DNA of 22,245 nt from an uncultured Selenomonadaceae bacterium (GCA_937902665.1 CALELM010000048.1:1-22245); one strand, 5' to 3'; shown: positions 5,687 through 14,447, counted from the first letter of the stretch. A program made the numbers and translations. Notes: a model not told the origin generated them from the sequence alone.

Positions 5687-8443
5687 ATGACTGGGCAGCG
5701 TGGATATATATTGGACAGGGAACGAATCCCGCAGAAAAGCAGCGGCAGGCGTTACTATCGCCAAGACCTTGAAATGATGTCGGTGTATCAGCTTCGGGAG
5801 ATTGCGCAGCAGGAAAAGCTCGTGACCGGAATCGTGAATCCTTTGGACAAGGAATTGCTGATTCATGTGATTTTGCGTTATCGCGGGGCGGAAAAGGCAC
5901 TGATGATTCGTGAATACCAAGAGGAAGCATACAAGGATCTGGAGGAAATTTTTCTCAGGCTGAATTTTCAGCAGAGAAAATCGCTGGTGCCGGATTGCCG
6001 TGCGAGGCTGGAAATCTATCGGGGGCTTGCGGTAGATTACTATGACAATATCACGATTGGCTTTTGCTCGGAACTGGTTGGGACGAATGCCTTCGTTGTA
6101 GATGGGGAGAACCGTCTTTGCTGCGTGTTCAACGTAGAAATGAAGGGGAATGACGAGAGCTGCCTTTATCTCAGGAAGGAGGCAGAGCTTCCCTGCCGTG
6201 AGGCAGTGAACAAGAACTACCAGCTGGTGTTTGTGGCAAGGGAGACCTCAGAGCAGATTTTTCATTTCTACCATGGTGACGTGGATGTGATTCCTACCAA
6301 TATTCCTGCGGGCTGTGTTCCGCTTTTGGATTTCACGATTTGCGAGCCGGAGGTCTTGAAAACTCCGGCGGCAATCGACTTTGGAACGTCAAATACTGTG
6401 GCAGGGGCGCTTTGCCTTTCGGGCGTGGAAGATATCAGGAATCACGGGATATACAAGGAAACCGTAAAATATGCGGTGTTCTATGATATGATGCATGATG
6501 CCGCAGAGAGGGAAATGGTGCCGACCGTGATAGGCGTGTATTCCTTGGAAAATCCTGAGCGTCCTGAATATCGTTTCGGCTACGAGGCGCAGGAGCTTTC
6601 GGCAACGAGCCATTCAGATGAGAGTGTCTGCCTGTTTTATGATATCAAGCGCTGGATTGTGGACTACGAAAGGGAAGAGGAACTCACGGACAAGGTAGGA
6701 CGGCGTATTTATGTAAAGCGCAAAGTGCTGCTTCGGGAATTTTTCCTGTACATGATCCATGCGCTGGAAAACCGCATCAAGATGCGCATCCGCAACATTC
6801 ATATATCGAATCCAGTTAAGCAGAAGTACAAGTTCCAACGGCTTTTTGAAGAGATTTTGCCGGAATACGTTATTGAAAAGAAGGACATGGTGGACGAGGG
6901 CGTGTCCGTTCTCTACAACACCATCAGCGACCTTATTGCAAAGGATGCTGTTCCTAAAAACCAGCGATGCAATGCCTTGATCATTGACTGTGGAGGCGGA
7001 ACGACAGATATCTCCTCCTGCAGCTTCAAGGTAAATAACCAGAGGGTCTCCTACAAGATTGACATTGAGACAGGGTACGAGAACGGCAGTACGGATTTTG
7101 GCGGAAATAATCTTACCTTTCGCATTATGCAGCTTTTGAAGCTTCGCTTGGTGGAGAGCTTGAATCTTCTCTACTTGAAGCGGCAGGAGTTCGGCAGGTG
7201 GAAAATCCGGAACGAGTATTACGGCAAGAAGGTGTTTTTCGGTGCAAGAGAGCATCAGCTGGCATCGCAGATACCGTCCGTCAAGGATTTGCTGAAGAAT
7301 TTTGATAGGGAAATCTTCCGGTTTGTTGATGAAAACGGGACAGCTCCGATGTATGACCCGTTTGAGAAAGCCTATGCGCAGGCAGAAAAGATTTTGCCGA
7401 CAAGGTTCAAGGAATGGGAAACCAGAAACCGAAGCGAGTATTTCAAAGTACGAAACAATTTCTATTATTTGTTTTCCTGCGCAGAGAACCTGAAAAGGAA
7501 GCTCTTTGAGGATGCCTGTGTCCTGCGCGTGATGTTTTCCGTGGAGAGCAATCATGCAGAGCAGGGAAAGAACTGGGATATTTACAGGAAAAAAGCGATG
7601 GAATTCGATGATGTCATTCGGATTCCCTTTGACAAGTGGAAACTCTCCATCCACAACGAGAGCGGGCTGATCGAGCTTTATGAGCTGCCGGATCTTTCTT
7701 TCAATATTTTTGAAGTGAACATGCTGCTTGCTCCTGATATCTACAGTATCTTGCATCGTTTCATGAATCCCTTGTATGAAAGCGGGGATTTGGAGGATTA
7801 CAGCATTATCAAGTTGAGCGGGCAATCTTGCAAGGTGGATTTTTTCCGCACGTCACTTTCCGAATTCGTGCCGGGCAAGGCAATCAAGGCACGCAGGCGT
7901 TCTGACGATGCCGGCTCCTCGAATGAGCTCAAGATGTCCTGCATTGATGGGGTACTCAAGTATCTTCGGGACAAGAAATTTGGCTATGCGGATGTCACGA
8001 TTGAAAGCCGTGTCCCCAATTTGCCGTACATTCTTTCCGGCTTCACGCATAATGGAACGGAGAAATTTATGATTCACGGCTTCAAGAACATTCATCATGG
8101 GGTTCTTTCCCGCAACATGGACGACCTTACGCTGGAGCTGTTCCTGAAGGCAGAGGACGGCAAGCTCCGTCACCAGTTTACCTATTACTGCACGATCGAT
8201 GAGTTTCAGCCGAAAACGCAGGAGGAGCTGGAAGCAGTCTACGGTGAGAATATTCCGCAGGAGGACACGGATAATATCGTGGATCGAGAAGTGAAGTTCT
8301 TTGTTTGGGCAGAACCCAAGGAGTGGGGCTTCTTGGTTGTGCCAATCTACCGCAACGGCGAGCTTTTGATGGCAGGAAAGGAGCAGTTCTTTAGCTTTGA
8401 GGACGATGCATGGGTACAGAATTTCTTTGATGGAATGAAATAG
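5687..8443 (+). CDS. Large Hsp70/actin-fold ATPase (918 aa)
   Basis: Hsp70-family-like ATPase. Phosphate-1 motif DFGTSNT lies at 231-237, phosphate-2 motif IDCGGGTTD at 433-441, and an adenosine-type motif, LSGQSCKVDFF, near 710-720 (compare the VGGQTRMP-type motif of DnaK). About 225 residues precede the ATPase domain. These include a short helical segment near 28-70 with a SAP/Rho-N-like look (LREIAQQEKL) and an unrecognised mixed domain near 100-215. Roughly 190 residues follow the adenosine motif, and they do not look like the classical DnaK substrate-binding domain. A large insertion lies between the phosphate motifs and the adenosine motif. There is no signal peptide. With the J-protein at 1129-1602 it forms a plausible dedicated chaperone pair that could load, refold or disassemble apparatus parts or cargo. 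It is unusually long for an Hsp70, and the true client is unknown. Confidence 0.85.
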   Translation: MTGQRGYILDRERIPQKSSGRRYYRQDLEMMSVYQLREIAQQEKLVTGIVNPLDKELLIHVILRYRGAEKALMIREYQEEAYKDLEEIFLRLNFQQRKSLVPDCRARLEIYRGLAVDYYDNITIGFCSELVGTNAFVVDGENRLCCVFNVEMKGNDESCLYLRKEAELPCREAVNKNYQLVFVARETSEQIFHFYHGDVDVIPTNIPAGCVPLLDFTICEPEVLKTPAAIDFGTSNTVAGALCLSGVEDIRNHGIYKETVKYAVFYDMMHDAAEREMVPTVIGVYSLENPERPEYRFGYEAQELSATSHSDESVCLFYDIKRWIVDYEREEELTDKVGRRIYVKRKVLLREFFLYMIHALENRIKMRIRNIHISNPVKQKYKFQRLFEEILPEYVIEKKDMVDEGVSVLYNTISDLIAKDAVPKNQRCNALIIDCGGGTTDISSCSFKVNNQRVSYKIDIETGYENGSTDFGGNNLTFRIMQLLKLRLVESLNLLYLKRQEFGRWKIRNEYYGKKVFFGAREHQLASQIPSVKDLLKNFDREIFRFVDENGTAPMYDPFEKAYAQAEKILPTRFKEWETRNRSEYFKVRNNFYYLFSCAENLKRKLFEDACVLRVMFSVESNHAEQGKNWDIYRKKAMEFDDVIRIPFDKWKLSIHNESGLIELYELPDLSFNIFEVNMLLAPDIYSILHRFMNPLYESGDLEDYSIIKLSGQSCKVDFFRTSLSEFVPGKAIKARRRSDDAGSSNELKMSCIDGVLKYLRDKKFGYADVTIESRVPNLPYILSGFTHNGTEKFMIHGFKNIHHGVLSRNMDDLTLELFLKAEDGKLRHQFTYYCTIDEFQPKTQEELEAVYGENIPQEDTDNIVDREVKFFVWAEPKEWGFLVVPIYRNGELLMAGKEQFFSFEDDAWVQNFFDGMK

Positions 8444-8466
8444 GCGGCAGAAAATAGGGTGGTCTT

Positions 8467-9321
8467 ATGAAACAAAAAATGCTTGCGGTGTTTCTGTCTG
8501 TAAGTCTTGTTTTTCCTGCTTCCACGGGGTTTGCGGAAGCGGAGGAGGTTGTCGGTGATATCCTGAAAATTGCAGCGGCCGGCATTGTCATGCAGAAGCT
8601 GGAACCGCTCTTTGGGCTTGGCAAGAAAAAGACGCCGGAAGAAAAGAAGGCAGAGGAAGAAGCCAAAGCATTGGAGAAAATGCAAAAGAAACTTAACAAG
8701 GCGGCAAAAAAGGTAAATGCTTCGGAGCTGGAGCAAATGGCAGAGAGCGGAAACGTACAGGCACAGTGCATCCTGTCGTATGCATACCATACAGGGCAGA
8801 GCGTAAAGCATGACGAGGAGCTGGCAAAGCTTTGGCAGGATCGGGCGGAGGAAGAGAATGCCGCCTTGGTAAAGAACTTTATTCCGCCTGAGTACGGGAA
8901 AGAAAAGGTTCGTCTTGCCAGACTTTTTACGATTGCCGGACACCGCGCGCATTTGGGACAGTACGTCAAGCAGGATATAAACGAAGCCGTCATGTGGAAT
9001 GAAATGGGTGCAAGGGAAAAGGACAAGATGGCGATTGCCTATATGGGTTCTGCGTATTATACTGGCCGTGGCGTGAAGCAGGATTATGCAATGGCAATCA
9101 GCCTTTTGGAGCAGGCGGGGGACGAGCCTCTGGCGCTCCAGCTTCTTGCGGACGCATGGACCAAGGGCAAGGGTGTGGAAAAGGACATAGAAAAGGGCAA
9201 GCTGTATGCTGAGTACCTAAAACTGGTGACAAAGCCAAAGGTGGAGGCAAAGAAAGAGAAAAAGCTGAAAAAGAACGAGAAAAAGCTGGAGGCAGGTGAG
9301 CTGGATGGGATTATTCGATGA
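8467..9321 (+). CDS. Exported Sel1-repeat protein (284 aa)
   Basis: The start is ATG 8467 after AGGGTGG. A clear Sec signal peptide (KQK, hydrophobic core, then PASTGFA) predicts cleavage after Ala23; there is no lipobox. Residues 52-75 are very Lys/Glu-rich. Sel1-like alpha-alpha repeats follow at about 85-235, seen in A-x-x-x-L-x-x-x-Y-x-x-G units such as AQCILSYAYHTGQSVKHD and AIAYMGSAYYTGRGVKQD. The last 45 residues are again Lys-rich. Sel1 repeats mediate protein-protein contacts, so an envelope-side scaffold role for the apparatus is reasonable but inferred. It may contact the extracytoplasmic TPR part of 3694-5667. Its end overlaps the next gene by 17 bases, implying translational coupling. 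Confidence 0.8.
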   Translation: MKQKMLAVFLSVSLVFPASTGFAEAEEVVGDILKIAAAGIVMQKLEPLFGLGKKKTPEEKKAEEEAKALEKMQKKLNKAAKKVNASELEQMAESGNVQAQCILSYAYHTGQSVKHDEELAKLWQDRAEEENAALVKNFIPPEYGKEKVRLARLFTIAGHRAHLGQYVKQDINEAVMWNEMGAREKDKMAIAYMGSAYYTGRGVKQDYAMAISLLEQAGDEPLALQLLADAWTKGKGVEKDIEKGKLYAEYLKLVTKPKVEAKKEKKLKKNEKKLEAGELDGIIR

Positions 9322-10600
9322 GAAGTTCAATTTTGAGGAATATGTGAGAAACCGCATGATGCAGATGGACAGCATGGAAAACAGGGAGCTGTTCAAGGAT
9401 ATTGTCTGCGACATGATGACGCATTTTTATGGTCATGTCAGGGAGGAGTACCAAGCCCTCGAAAAGCGGGTTTTCGAGGCGGTGCCAAAGGCGGACAACC
9501 TGCCGGATATCGTTACGGGCATGTGCAGGAAGGATGCCTATGATGTTACGGACAGGTACATGTTTCCAATGGACGAGTCAGATCTGGAGGACACGGAGGT
9601 AGAGACTGCAAAGATGCTGTATGCAGTCAAGAAAGGAAATCCGTTTTATCTCTATACCTGCTTTTTTGAGGAGGATGCGCTGGAGCTTTGGAAACTTTCG
9701 GAAAGCGGCAGGTCTTTCCGCGGCATTATAGAGAATGAGTACGGGGAAACGCCGGCAACCTTTATCATCAAGCCCAACAAGCGTTATCTGGAGATGGTGG
9801 CAAATTTGTATCCGCTGGCACAGCTGAACCAAGCACCGTGGAGGACGGTGAACTGCCCGTACCTGTTTAAGCTGTTTGATGTCTATGTGACGGAAATCGA
9901 CCAGTGGGATGACCAGCTTCAAGTGCTGAAGGTGACGGTGGATTTCGAGGAATATGCGGATAATGTGCGGTATGACCTTCTGCCTATATGGAATCTGAAG
10001 CCGGTCGTCATCAAGGCAAATGCCTATCCGCAGCCTGCCGTGGAACGGGGCTATTACGAGCATTATCTTTACAAGCGCCAGTTTCAGGAGGGCAAAAACT
10101 ATATGCTTCGGAAGGCAGACGGGGTATTGCGGGATATCTTTTGGAGCAAGGGGGACTTGTACATTATTTGCGACAGCGAGCTGCCGGGGGACTGGGATTT
10201 TTACGAGTGTTCCACGCTTCCTTCCCTTCAGCTGCCGTACACCTATCCCTTGATGACGAATGGGCAGAGAGAAAGCTTTTCCAGAAACATGATGGAGCAT
10301 TACGGGCAGCGGGTAAAGACACGCACGGATTTGGTACGCCTTTTGGTTTCCTTCTATGCCTTTGACGGATTTTCCTTTGCGGATATGAAGGTCGTGCCGA
10401 AGGTGGGGCGGGCGGAAACCTACTCGATGGAGGAGTTCGTGAAAAATGAGTTCCGCAGCGGTGAGCAGGACAGGATGCTGGTGGTATCGCTTTCCTCAAG
10501 GAATCCCGATGATTTTTGCCAGCGGGATATCATGAGCTTTTTTGCTACGGTATTGCAGCATTTCTTTCCAGAATATGAGTGCCGCTGCCAAATGGTCTGA
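9305..10600 (+). CDS. Unrecognised 431-aa protein in baseplate position
   Basis: I do not recognise the family. It is a soluble protein with no signal peptide or membrane segment. It has an acidic N-terminal helical part (FEEYVRNRMMQMDSMENREL near 9-28), aromatic-rich central beta stretches (many Tyr/Trp/Phe, including QWDDQLQVLKVTVDF near 200-215), and a C-terminal part with RTDLVRLLVSFYAFDGFSF near 340-360. The start is ATG 9305, preceded by GGAGG at 9288-9292 and AGGTGAG closer in; GTG 9296 adds three residues. It overlaps the Sel1 gene by 17 bases, and 14 bases separate it from the next gene. Lying between regulatory genes and the spike genes, it occupies the slot where TssF-like baseplate wedge proteins (usually about 600 aa) would be expected. 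I cannot show homology, so baseplate is only an inference from position. Confidence 0.75.
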   Translation: MGLFDEKFNFEEYVRNRMMQMDSMENRELFKDIVCDMMTHFYGHVREEYQALEKRVFEAVPKADNLPDIVTGMCRKDAYDVTDRYMFPMDESDLEDTEVETAKMLYAVKKGNPFYLYTCFFEEDALELWKLSESGRSFRGIIENEYGETPATFIIKPNKRYLEMVANLYPLAQLNQAPWRTVNCPYLFKLFDVYVTEIDQWDDQLQVLKVTVDFEEYADNVRYDLLPIWNLKPVVIKANAYPQPAVERGYYEHYLYKRQFQEGKNYMLRKADGVLRDIFWSKGDLYIICDSELPGDWDFYECSTLPSLQLPYTYPLMTNGQRESFSRNMMEHYGQRVKTRTDLVRLLVSFYAFDGFSFADMKVVPKVGRAETYSMEEFVKNEFRSGEQDRMLVVSLSSRNPDDFCQRDIMSFFATVLQHFFPEYECRCQMV

Positions 10601-10614
10601 CAGGAGGGAAGGCT

Positions 10615-11322
10615 ATGAATTTTATATGGGATATATCCTTGCAGGCAAAACGGGACGGATTTCCCTTTTCGGATATATTTTTCATTCCTTCGGACTCTTG
10701 CAGTCCTTACTACGAGCCATCGCTGGATTTCATCAACCAGCGCCACATAGAGGATTCCGTTGTTGAGATCAATCCGCTGTACCGGTTTGCCGGAATCTTT
10801 CAATATCTCCTGCATCCGGATTTTATCGGGTTCGTGGAGGAAGAATCCCAGCAGTTCATGATTTTTATGTTTGACGTGATGGTGCATATTCTGGCGGAGG
10901 TCGATCTCTGTCACGGAATGACGACGAGAGAGTTTTATGTCCGTCAGGTTCGCAGGGATCTGAGGGATGGCGTTTACGGGGAGAGTGCAAGGGAGGCTGT
11001 TCTAGTGATGGACGATGAGATGCAGCTTTCCGTGGCAGATGAGCTTTTGAATGTGATGTACGAGGGATCGAGCATCGCCTCCTTCTGCCATATCATGCGG
11101 CAGGTGTTTCATGGCTGCATTGTGTACCAAAACCGCAGGCATCCGCAGATTATATATGCCTATATCGGGAAGGAGCGGACAGAAGCGCTGGAAAAGCGCT
11201 GGAAGCTTTTGAAGGATACGTTCCTGCCGCTGGATGCGGAAGTACGGGTATTTTGGGATATTCATTTTGGGATTATGGGCGTGGATGGAACGATGCGTCC
11301 TGACCGCATTGCAATATTTTGA
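10615..11322 (+). CDS. Unrecognised 235-aa protein in baseplate position
   Basis: The start is ATG 10615, six bases after a textbook AGGAGGG; an upstream in-frame ATG at 10579 lies inside the previous gene without such a site. The protein is soluble and mixed alpha/beta, with an N-terminal segment MNFIWDISLQAKRDGFPF, a helical centre (FVEEESQQFMIFMFDVMVH near 75-95), a basic MTTREFYVRQVRRDLRDG block near 105-120, and a C-terminal beta segment, VRVFWDIHFGIMG, near 214-226. I recognise no catalytic motif. The size and position after the 431-residue gene fit a small baseplate wedge partner of the TssG class, but the sequence alone does not establish this. Confidence 0.72.
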   Translation: MNFIWDISLQAKRDGFPFSDIFFIPSDSCSPYYEPSLDFINQRHIEDSVVEINPLYRFAGIFQYLLHPDFIGFVEEESQQFMIFMFDVMVHILAEVDLCHGMTTREFYVRQVRRDLRDGVYGESAREAVLVMDDEMQLSVADELLNVMYEGSSIASFCHIMRQVFHGCIVYQNRRHPQIIYAYIGKERTEALEKRWKLLKDTFLPLDAEVRVFWDIHFGIMGVDGTMRPDRIAIF

Positions 11323-11342
11323 CAGTTTAAGGAAGTGCTAGG

Positions 11343-12116
11343 ATGAACGAACAGAATTTTCCGAGATTGGAGCAACTTCATGTGCTTCGCACCTCGGCAT
11401 TGGCAAGCATCAGGGATCGTGCCTTTGATACGCTTCCGCTTTCCTATATTGATTATGGGGATGGGATCGTGAGCGGCTGCCAGCTAAAGACGAACAAGGA
11501 TTCTATCACGCTGCAGCCGGGAATCGTATACTTTCAAGGGTTCATGTATTTCATTCAGGAGCCTATGCGGATTGCCTATGCGCCGGCAGATGAGTATCGG
11601 GTACTGAAGCTGAGGTTTTCTGTTCCGGAGGAAACAGAGAATTTCGTTCGCAGGAGCGTGATGCTTCTCATGTCAAGCAATGTAGAGCGGCAAACGGGAG
11701 AGCTGGAGCTTTGCAGGTTCAAGCTGAAAGCGGGAGCTGTCCTCCGTACGGAATATGTGGATTTCTTTGACCGCTTGACAGAGTTCGATACCGTCAACGA
11801 TGTTGCCTGCCTGTATGCGTCTGTTGGGGGCAATACGATTTCGCCGGGAATCACGGAAGCCTTTGCAAGGGAAGCCATGAACTATGAGCTGGATTCCTTG
11901 GATCAGTGCTTCTGCATGGAGGCACTGGGAGGAAAGCCTGTGCGCAGGGAGCAGATCTCCTATTATCTCCTGCATCGGTTGAAACAGAAGCTGCCCAGCG
12001 ACAGCAATGAGGCGTTGTTTGATGGGCTGTGCCAAGTATTGCAGATGATTCAGTCCGGCAATACGCTGGAGCTTTTGCAGAAGCGTCGGGGACGCAGGGA
12101 GGTACTCGTTGATTAG
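11343..12116 (+). CDS. Unrecognised 257-aa protein, possible baseplate or adaptor subunit
   Basis: The start is ATG 11343 behind AAGGAAG. The N-terminal 60 residues carry the pattern ITLQPGIVYFQGFMYFI near 55-70, a beta-hairpin style often seen at the start of phage tail and baseplate proteins (a glycine-containing strand leading to an aromatic residue). A beta-rich middle follows (EYRVLKLRFSVPEE near 80-95). The C-terminal 80 residues are helical (ISYYLLHRLKQKLPSD near 205-220, then LCQVLQMIQSGNTLELLQKR). No signal peptide or membrane span is present. A TssK-like connector or tail-fibre-network role would fit the location beside the spike genes, but true TssK is longer (about 450 aa) and I see no decisive motif. 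Its last eight bases overlap the next small gene. Confidence 0.72.
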   Translation: MNEQNFPRLEQLHVLRTSALASIRDRAFDTLPLSYIDYGDGIVSGCQLKTNKDSITLQPGIVYFQGFMYFIQEPMRIAYAPADEYRVLKLRFSVPEETENFVRRSVMLLMSSNVERQTGELELCRFKLKAGAVLRTEYVDFFDRLTEFDTVNDVACLYASVGGNTISPGITEAFAREAMNYELDSLDQCFCMEALGGKPVRREQISYYLLHRLKQKLPSDSNEALFDGLCQVLQMIQSGNTLELLQKRRGRREVLVD

Positions 12117-12276
12117 GGCAGAAAAGGTGTTTTTGGATCTGGATGTGTTTCGTGTCCAGAATGAAGTCGCAAGATACCAAGAGCAGGAAGCTGCGGAAAA
12201 GGAGAAAACGAAGAAGTTAAAGGAGGAGGAGCAAGATGGACAAGTACAAGAAAGCAGGGGACCTGATCAGGTGTAA
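12109..12276 (+). CDS. Small charged, probably coiled-coil protein (55 aa, TTG start)
   Basis: A short frame, easily missed because it begins with TTG at 12109. AGGGAGG sits six bases upstream, at 12096-12102, inside the end of the preceding gene. It overlaps that gene by eight bases and the PAAR-like gene by 41 bases. The product starts M-I-R-A-E-K-V-F-L-D-L-D-V-F and continues into a Glu/Lys/Gln-rich helix (about residues 17-45) with coiled-coil character. Without it, 119 bases between its neighbours would be unexplained in an array where most gaps are under 30 bases. It may be a structural linker or a chaperone for the spike tip. The GAG/AAG-rich stretch that encodes the helix also supplies the PAAR gene's ribosome binding site, which could produce a fortuitous open frame, so confidence is moderate. 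Confidence 0.55.
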   Translation: MIRAEKVFLDLDVFRVQNEVARYQEQEAAEKEKTKKLKEEEQDGQVQESRGPDQV

Positions 12277-12565
12277 TGGCGGAGTTGCGCCAATACCTCT
12301 GATGCCAGTAACAGGGCATGGGGTGGTTGCGGGCGGCATGAGCCTCGTCAATGCAAATGACAACAAGCCAATGATCTGCATCAAGCCGTTTGGCGTATGC
12401 ACCTTGAAGCCGCCCACGCCCGCAGGTCCTGTTCCCTGCATCCCCGTGACGATACAGCCATGGAGTGGCGGGGACACGCATTTCATGGTAGATGGAGCGC
12501 CTGCGCTCACGAAGGACAGCTTCCTCTCATGCAGTGCAGGAGGCGGTGTTATCAAGTTCGTGTGA
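12236..12565 (+). CDS. DUF4280-type PAAR-like spike-tip protein (109 aa)
   Basis: Small tip protein that would sharpen the VgrG spike. The start is ATG 12236 after AAGGAGGAGGAG. The whole protein follows the DUF4280 (PAAR-like) pattern: an N-terminal Cys-Asn-Gly-Gly followed by PIPLMPV, then GGMSLVNANDNKPM, IKPFGVCTLKPPTP, PCIPVTIQPWSGG, a MVDGAPALTKDSFLSC segment and a final GGGVIKFV. Repeated Pro/Gly turns and scattered Cys/His are typical of the conical PAAR fold. There is no N- or C-terminal extension, so it is a bare tip without a fused toxin. The VgrG gene follows after 22 bases, matching the usual PAAR-VgrG pairing. Confidence 0.85.
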   Translation: MDKYKKAGDLIRCNGGVAPIPLMPVTGHGVVAGGMSLVNANDNKPMICIKPFGVCTLKPPTPAGPVPCIPVTIQPWSGGDTHFMVDGAPALTKDSFLSCSAGGGVIKFV

Positions 12566-12587
12566 ATCCTTTGGGGAGGTGTCTGAA

Positions 12588-14447
12588 ATGCCGGAGGATG
12601 GGAAGAAGGCAGGAAATACCGCAACGACCTTTCGCAATCTGACCGTGACGGGATTGCCGGAAGGCACTTTGCAGGATATCATGATTGAGGAATTGGCAGG
12701 AAGCCACGGAAGCTGCCAGATGGTATGGGAACTGGACAAGGAGCTGGAGGAAAAGGCACTGGTTGCTATGGAAAAGCAGTCCCTTTGCGTGAAAAACGAT
12801 GCGGGAATCATTTTTTGCGGAGTCATAGGCAACCTTTTGTCGCAAAAGATTGAGGGAAATCGGCAGCTGCTGAAGGTTCAAGCATGGAGCAATTCCTGCC
12901 AGCTGGATATCGAGCGCAGGACGAGAACCTTCCAGAATCCGAAAAAGACGCTGGCTGATGTGCTGAAGAAGATAGCGGAATCCTATACGGGCGGAAAGGC
13001 AGAGCTGAATGCGGAGAAGCCGGACACGGTGATTGAGCGTATGCTGTACCAAGAGAACGAGACGGATTGGGAATTTTTGAAACGGCTGGCAGAAAGCTTG
13101 GGCATTTTGGTCTTTGTTGACTGCAAGACGGATGTCCTGCGCATTGCGCTTGGCAATGCGTTCTTTGTCCGAGAGGGAGCAAATCTGGTTTCCAATGAGG
13201 TTTGCCGCAGGGTGCCGCTTCTTTTGTGCAAGCAGGTGCAGGAAAACACAGATGCAAAGGCACGTTCCTGTTATTACGGGGAAGTGGATTTGTCTACGAA
13301 GGATCTAAGTATCGGTGTCGGATATGATTGCATGTACGAGGATCAAAAGCAGATGGTACGCAGAAGCGTGATCAAGGAAAGGATCGGCATATTGGAAAAC
13401 AGCTTGACAATCGTGCATGCAGAGGGCTGCCGACCGCACCCGTGGAACGAGCTTCGTCACTGGAATCAGGCAAGCGTCCTCATGGGCAAGGTACTGGAGG
13501 TCAAGGGGACGGATATCCGTGTGCAGTTTGCCTGCGACAAGGAGCAGAAAAAGGAGGAAGCCCTTTGGATTCCCTACGAGAACGAGATGGGCAACTACCT
13601 CTATTCCATGCCGGACGAGAACGACCCCGTTGTCGTGTATTTTCAGGAAAATGGTATGCTTGCGGCATTCAGTTCGGTTCGCAGTGAGGAAATGCGCGGA
13701 AAGCTCGCTGCGGAACTGGCGGATCGGGGCATGACGGCGCAGGGGCATGGCATCGGCTTTCAGAAGGACAGCATGTTCTTGGCGACAAACCAAAAGGAAA
13801 AGGCTTCCGTGCTGGAGGAGAAGGCAGACGGCATTTACCTGCAAGCAAAGAAGGATGTCGTTATGGAGTCGAGCGGAGATATCGTCCTGCAGGCGGCAGG
13901 CGGGAACGGCATGGATGGGCAGGCACAGTTCTTTGGCAAGCACATGGTCGGCTTTGCGATGTATTCCGCCTTGGGAGGACAGCCTCCTGCGGCTATGATG
14001 AATCCGTCCCCGTCTATGGTTGGCTTTGATGCGTCCGGCATGAAGTCCGCAGGGAGCAAGCAGGAAAAGCCGGAGCTGTCAGAGCTTGCAAAGGAGCTTG
14101 CCGCTAAGGAGAAGGACAAAAAGCAGGACGAGAAAAAAGAGCAGGAGAAGTCTTCCTCAGGCGGTGGCGGCGGCAAGACGGCGATTTCTGCCGGCAAGGA
14201 CTTGACACTGAAAGTCGGGGACAGTGCCATTGGAATCGAGAGCGGAAGCATCAGCCTAAAGACCAAGGCAGTCTTTGCCATCGGAACGAGCGGGGCAAGC
14301 GCAGGCGGTACGGGTTCCATCGGGAAGGACAGCCCAAAGGCACGTTCCTCGGAGATCAAGGCGGAGCATGGGAGCGAGGATCGAGCTAAGGGGAAAGAAA
14401 AGGGAGAGCAGGATGGTAAGAAGATATCGAGAGGAAAGCTTGCATGA
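12588..14447 (+). CDS. vgrG: VgrG-type spike protein 1 (619 aa)
   Basis: Spike subunit at the tip of the tube. ATG 12588 lies six bases after GGGGAGGTG; earlier in-frame codons are inside the PAAR-like gene. Residues 10-280 match the gp27-like/late-control-D part, with the ETDWEFLKRLAESLGI block near 165-180 that is characteristic of the family. An OB-fold (gp5 N-terminal type) follows at about 293-365 (VLMGKVLEVKG, EALWIPYENEMGNYLYSMP, DPVVVYF). Beta-needle-like repeats follow (KADGIYLQAKKDVVMESSGDIVLQA region near 410-440). They are interrupted by a roughly 90-residue insertion ending in a charged Lys/Glu helix and a Ser-Gly5 tract near 510-530. A second needle-like stretch (GKDLTLKVGDSAIGIESGSISLKT) and a basic disordered tail complete it. 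The insertion could bind cargo. The gene overlaps the Rhs gene by 35 bases. Confidence 0.85.
   Translation: MPEDGKKAGNTATTFRNLTVTGLPEGTLQDIMIEELAGSHGSCQMVWELDKELEEKALVAMEKQSLCVKNDAGIIFCGVIGNLLSQKIEGNRQLLKVQAWSNSCQLDIERRTRTFQNPKKTLADVLKKIAESYTGGKAELNAEKPDTVIERMLYQENETDWEFLKRLAESLGILVFVDCKTDVLRIALGNAFFVREGANLVSNEVCRRVPLLLCKQVQENTDAKARSCYYGEVDLSTKDLSIGVGYDCMYEDQKQMVRRSVIKERIGILENSLTIVHAEGCRPHPWNELRHWNQASVLMGKVLEVKGTDIRVQFACDKEQKKEEALWIPYENEMGNYLYSMPDENDPVVVYFQENGMLAAFSSVRSEEMRGKLAAELADRGMTAQGHGIGFQKDSMFLATNQKEKASVLEEKADGIYLQAKKDVVMESSGDIVLQAAGGNGMDGQAQFFGKHMVGFAMYSALGGQPPAAMMNPSPSMVGFDASGMKSAGSKQEKPELSELAKELAAKEKDKKQDEKKEQEKSSSGGGGGKTAISAGKDLTLKVGDSAIGIESGSISLKTKAVFAIGTSGASAGGTGSIGKDSPKARSSEIKAEHGSEDRAKGKEKGEQDGKKISRGKLA

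Noticed and set aside
6614..7825. 403-residue minus-strand open frame opposite the Hsp70-like gene
   Set aside because: It lies fully inside a gene with intact ATPase motifs on the plus strand, and no independent ribosome site or motif was seen.
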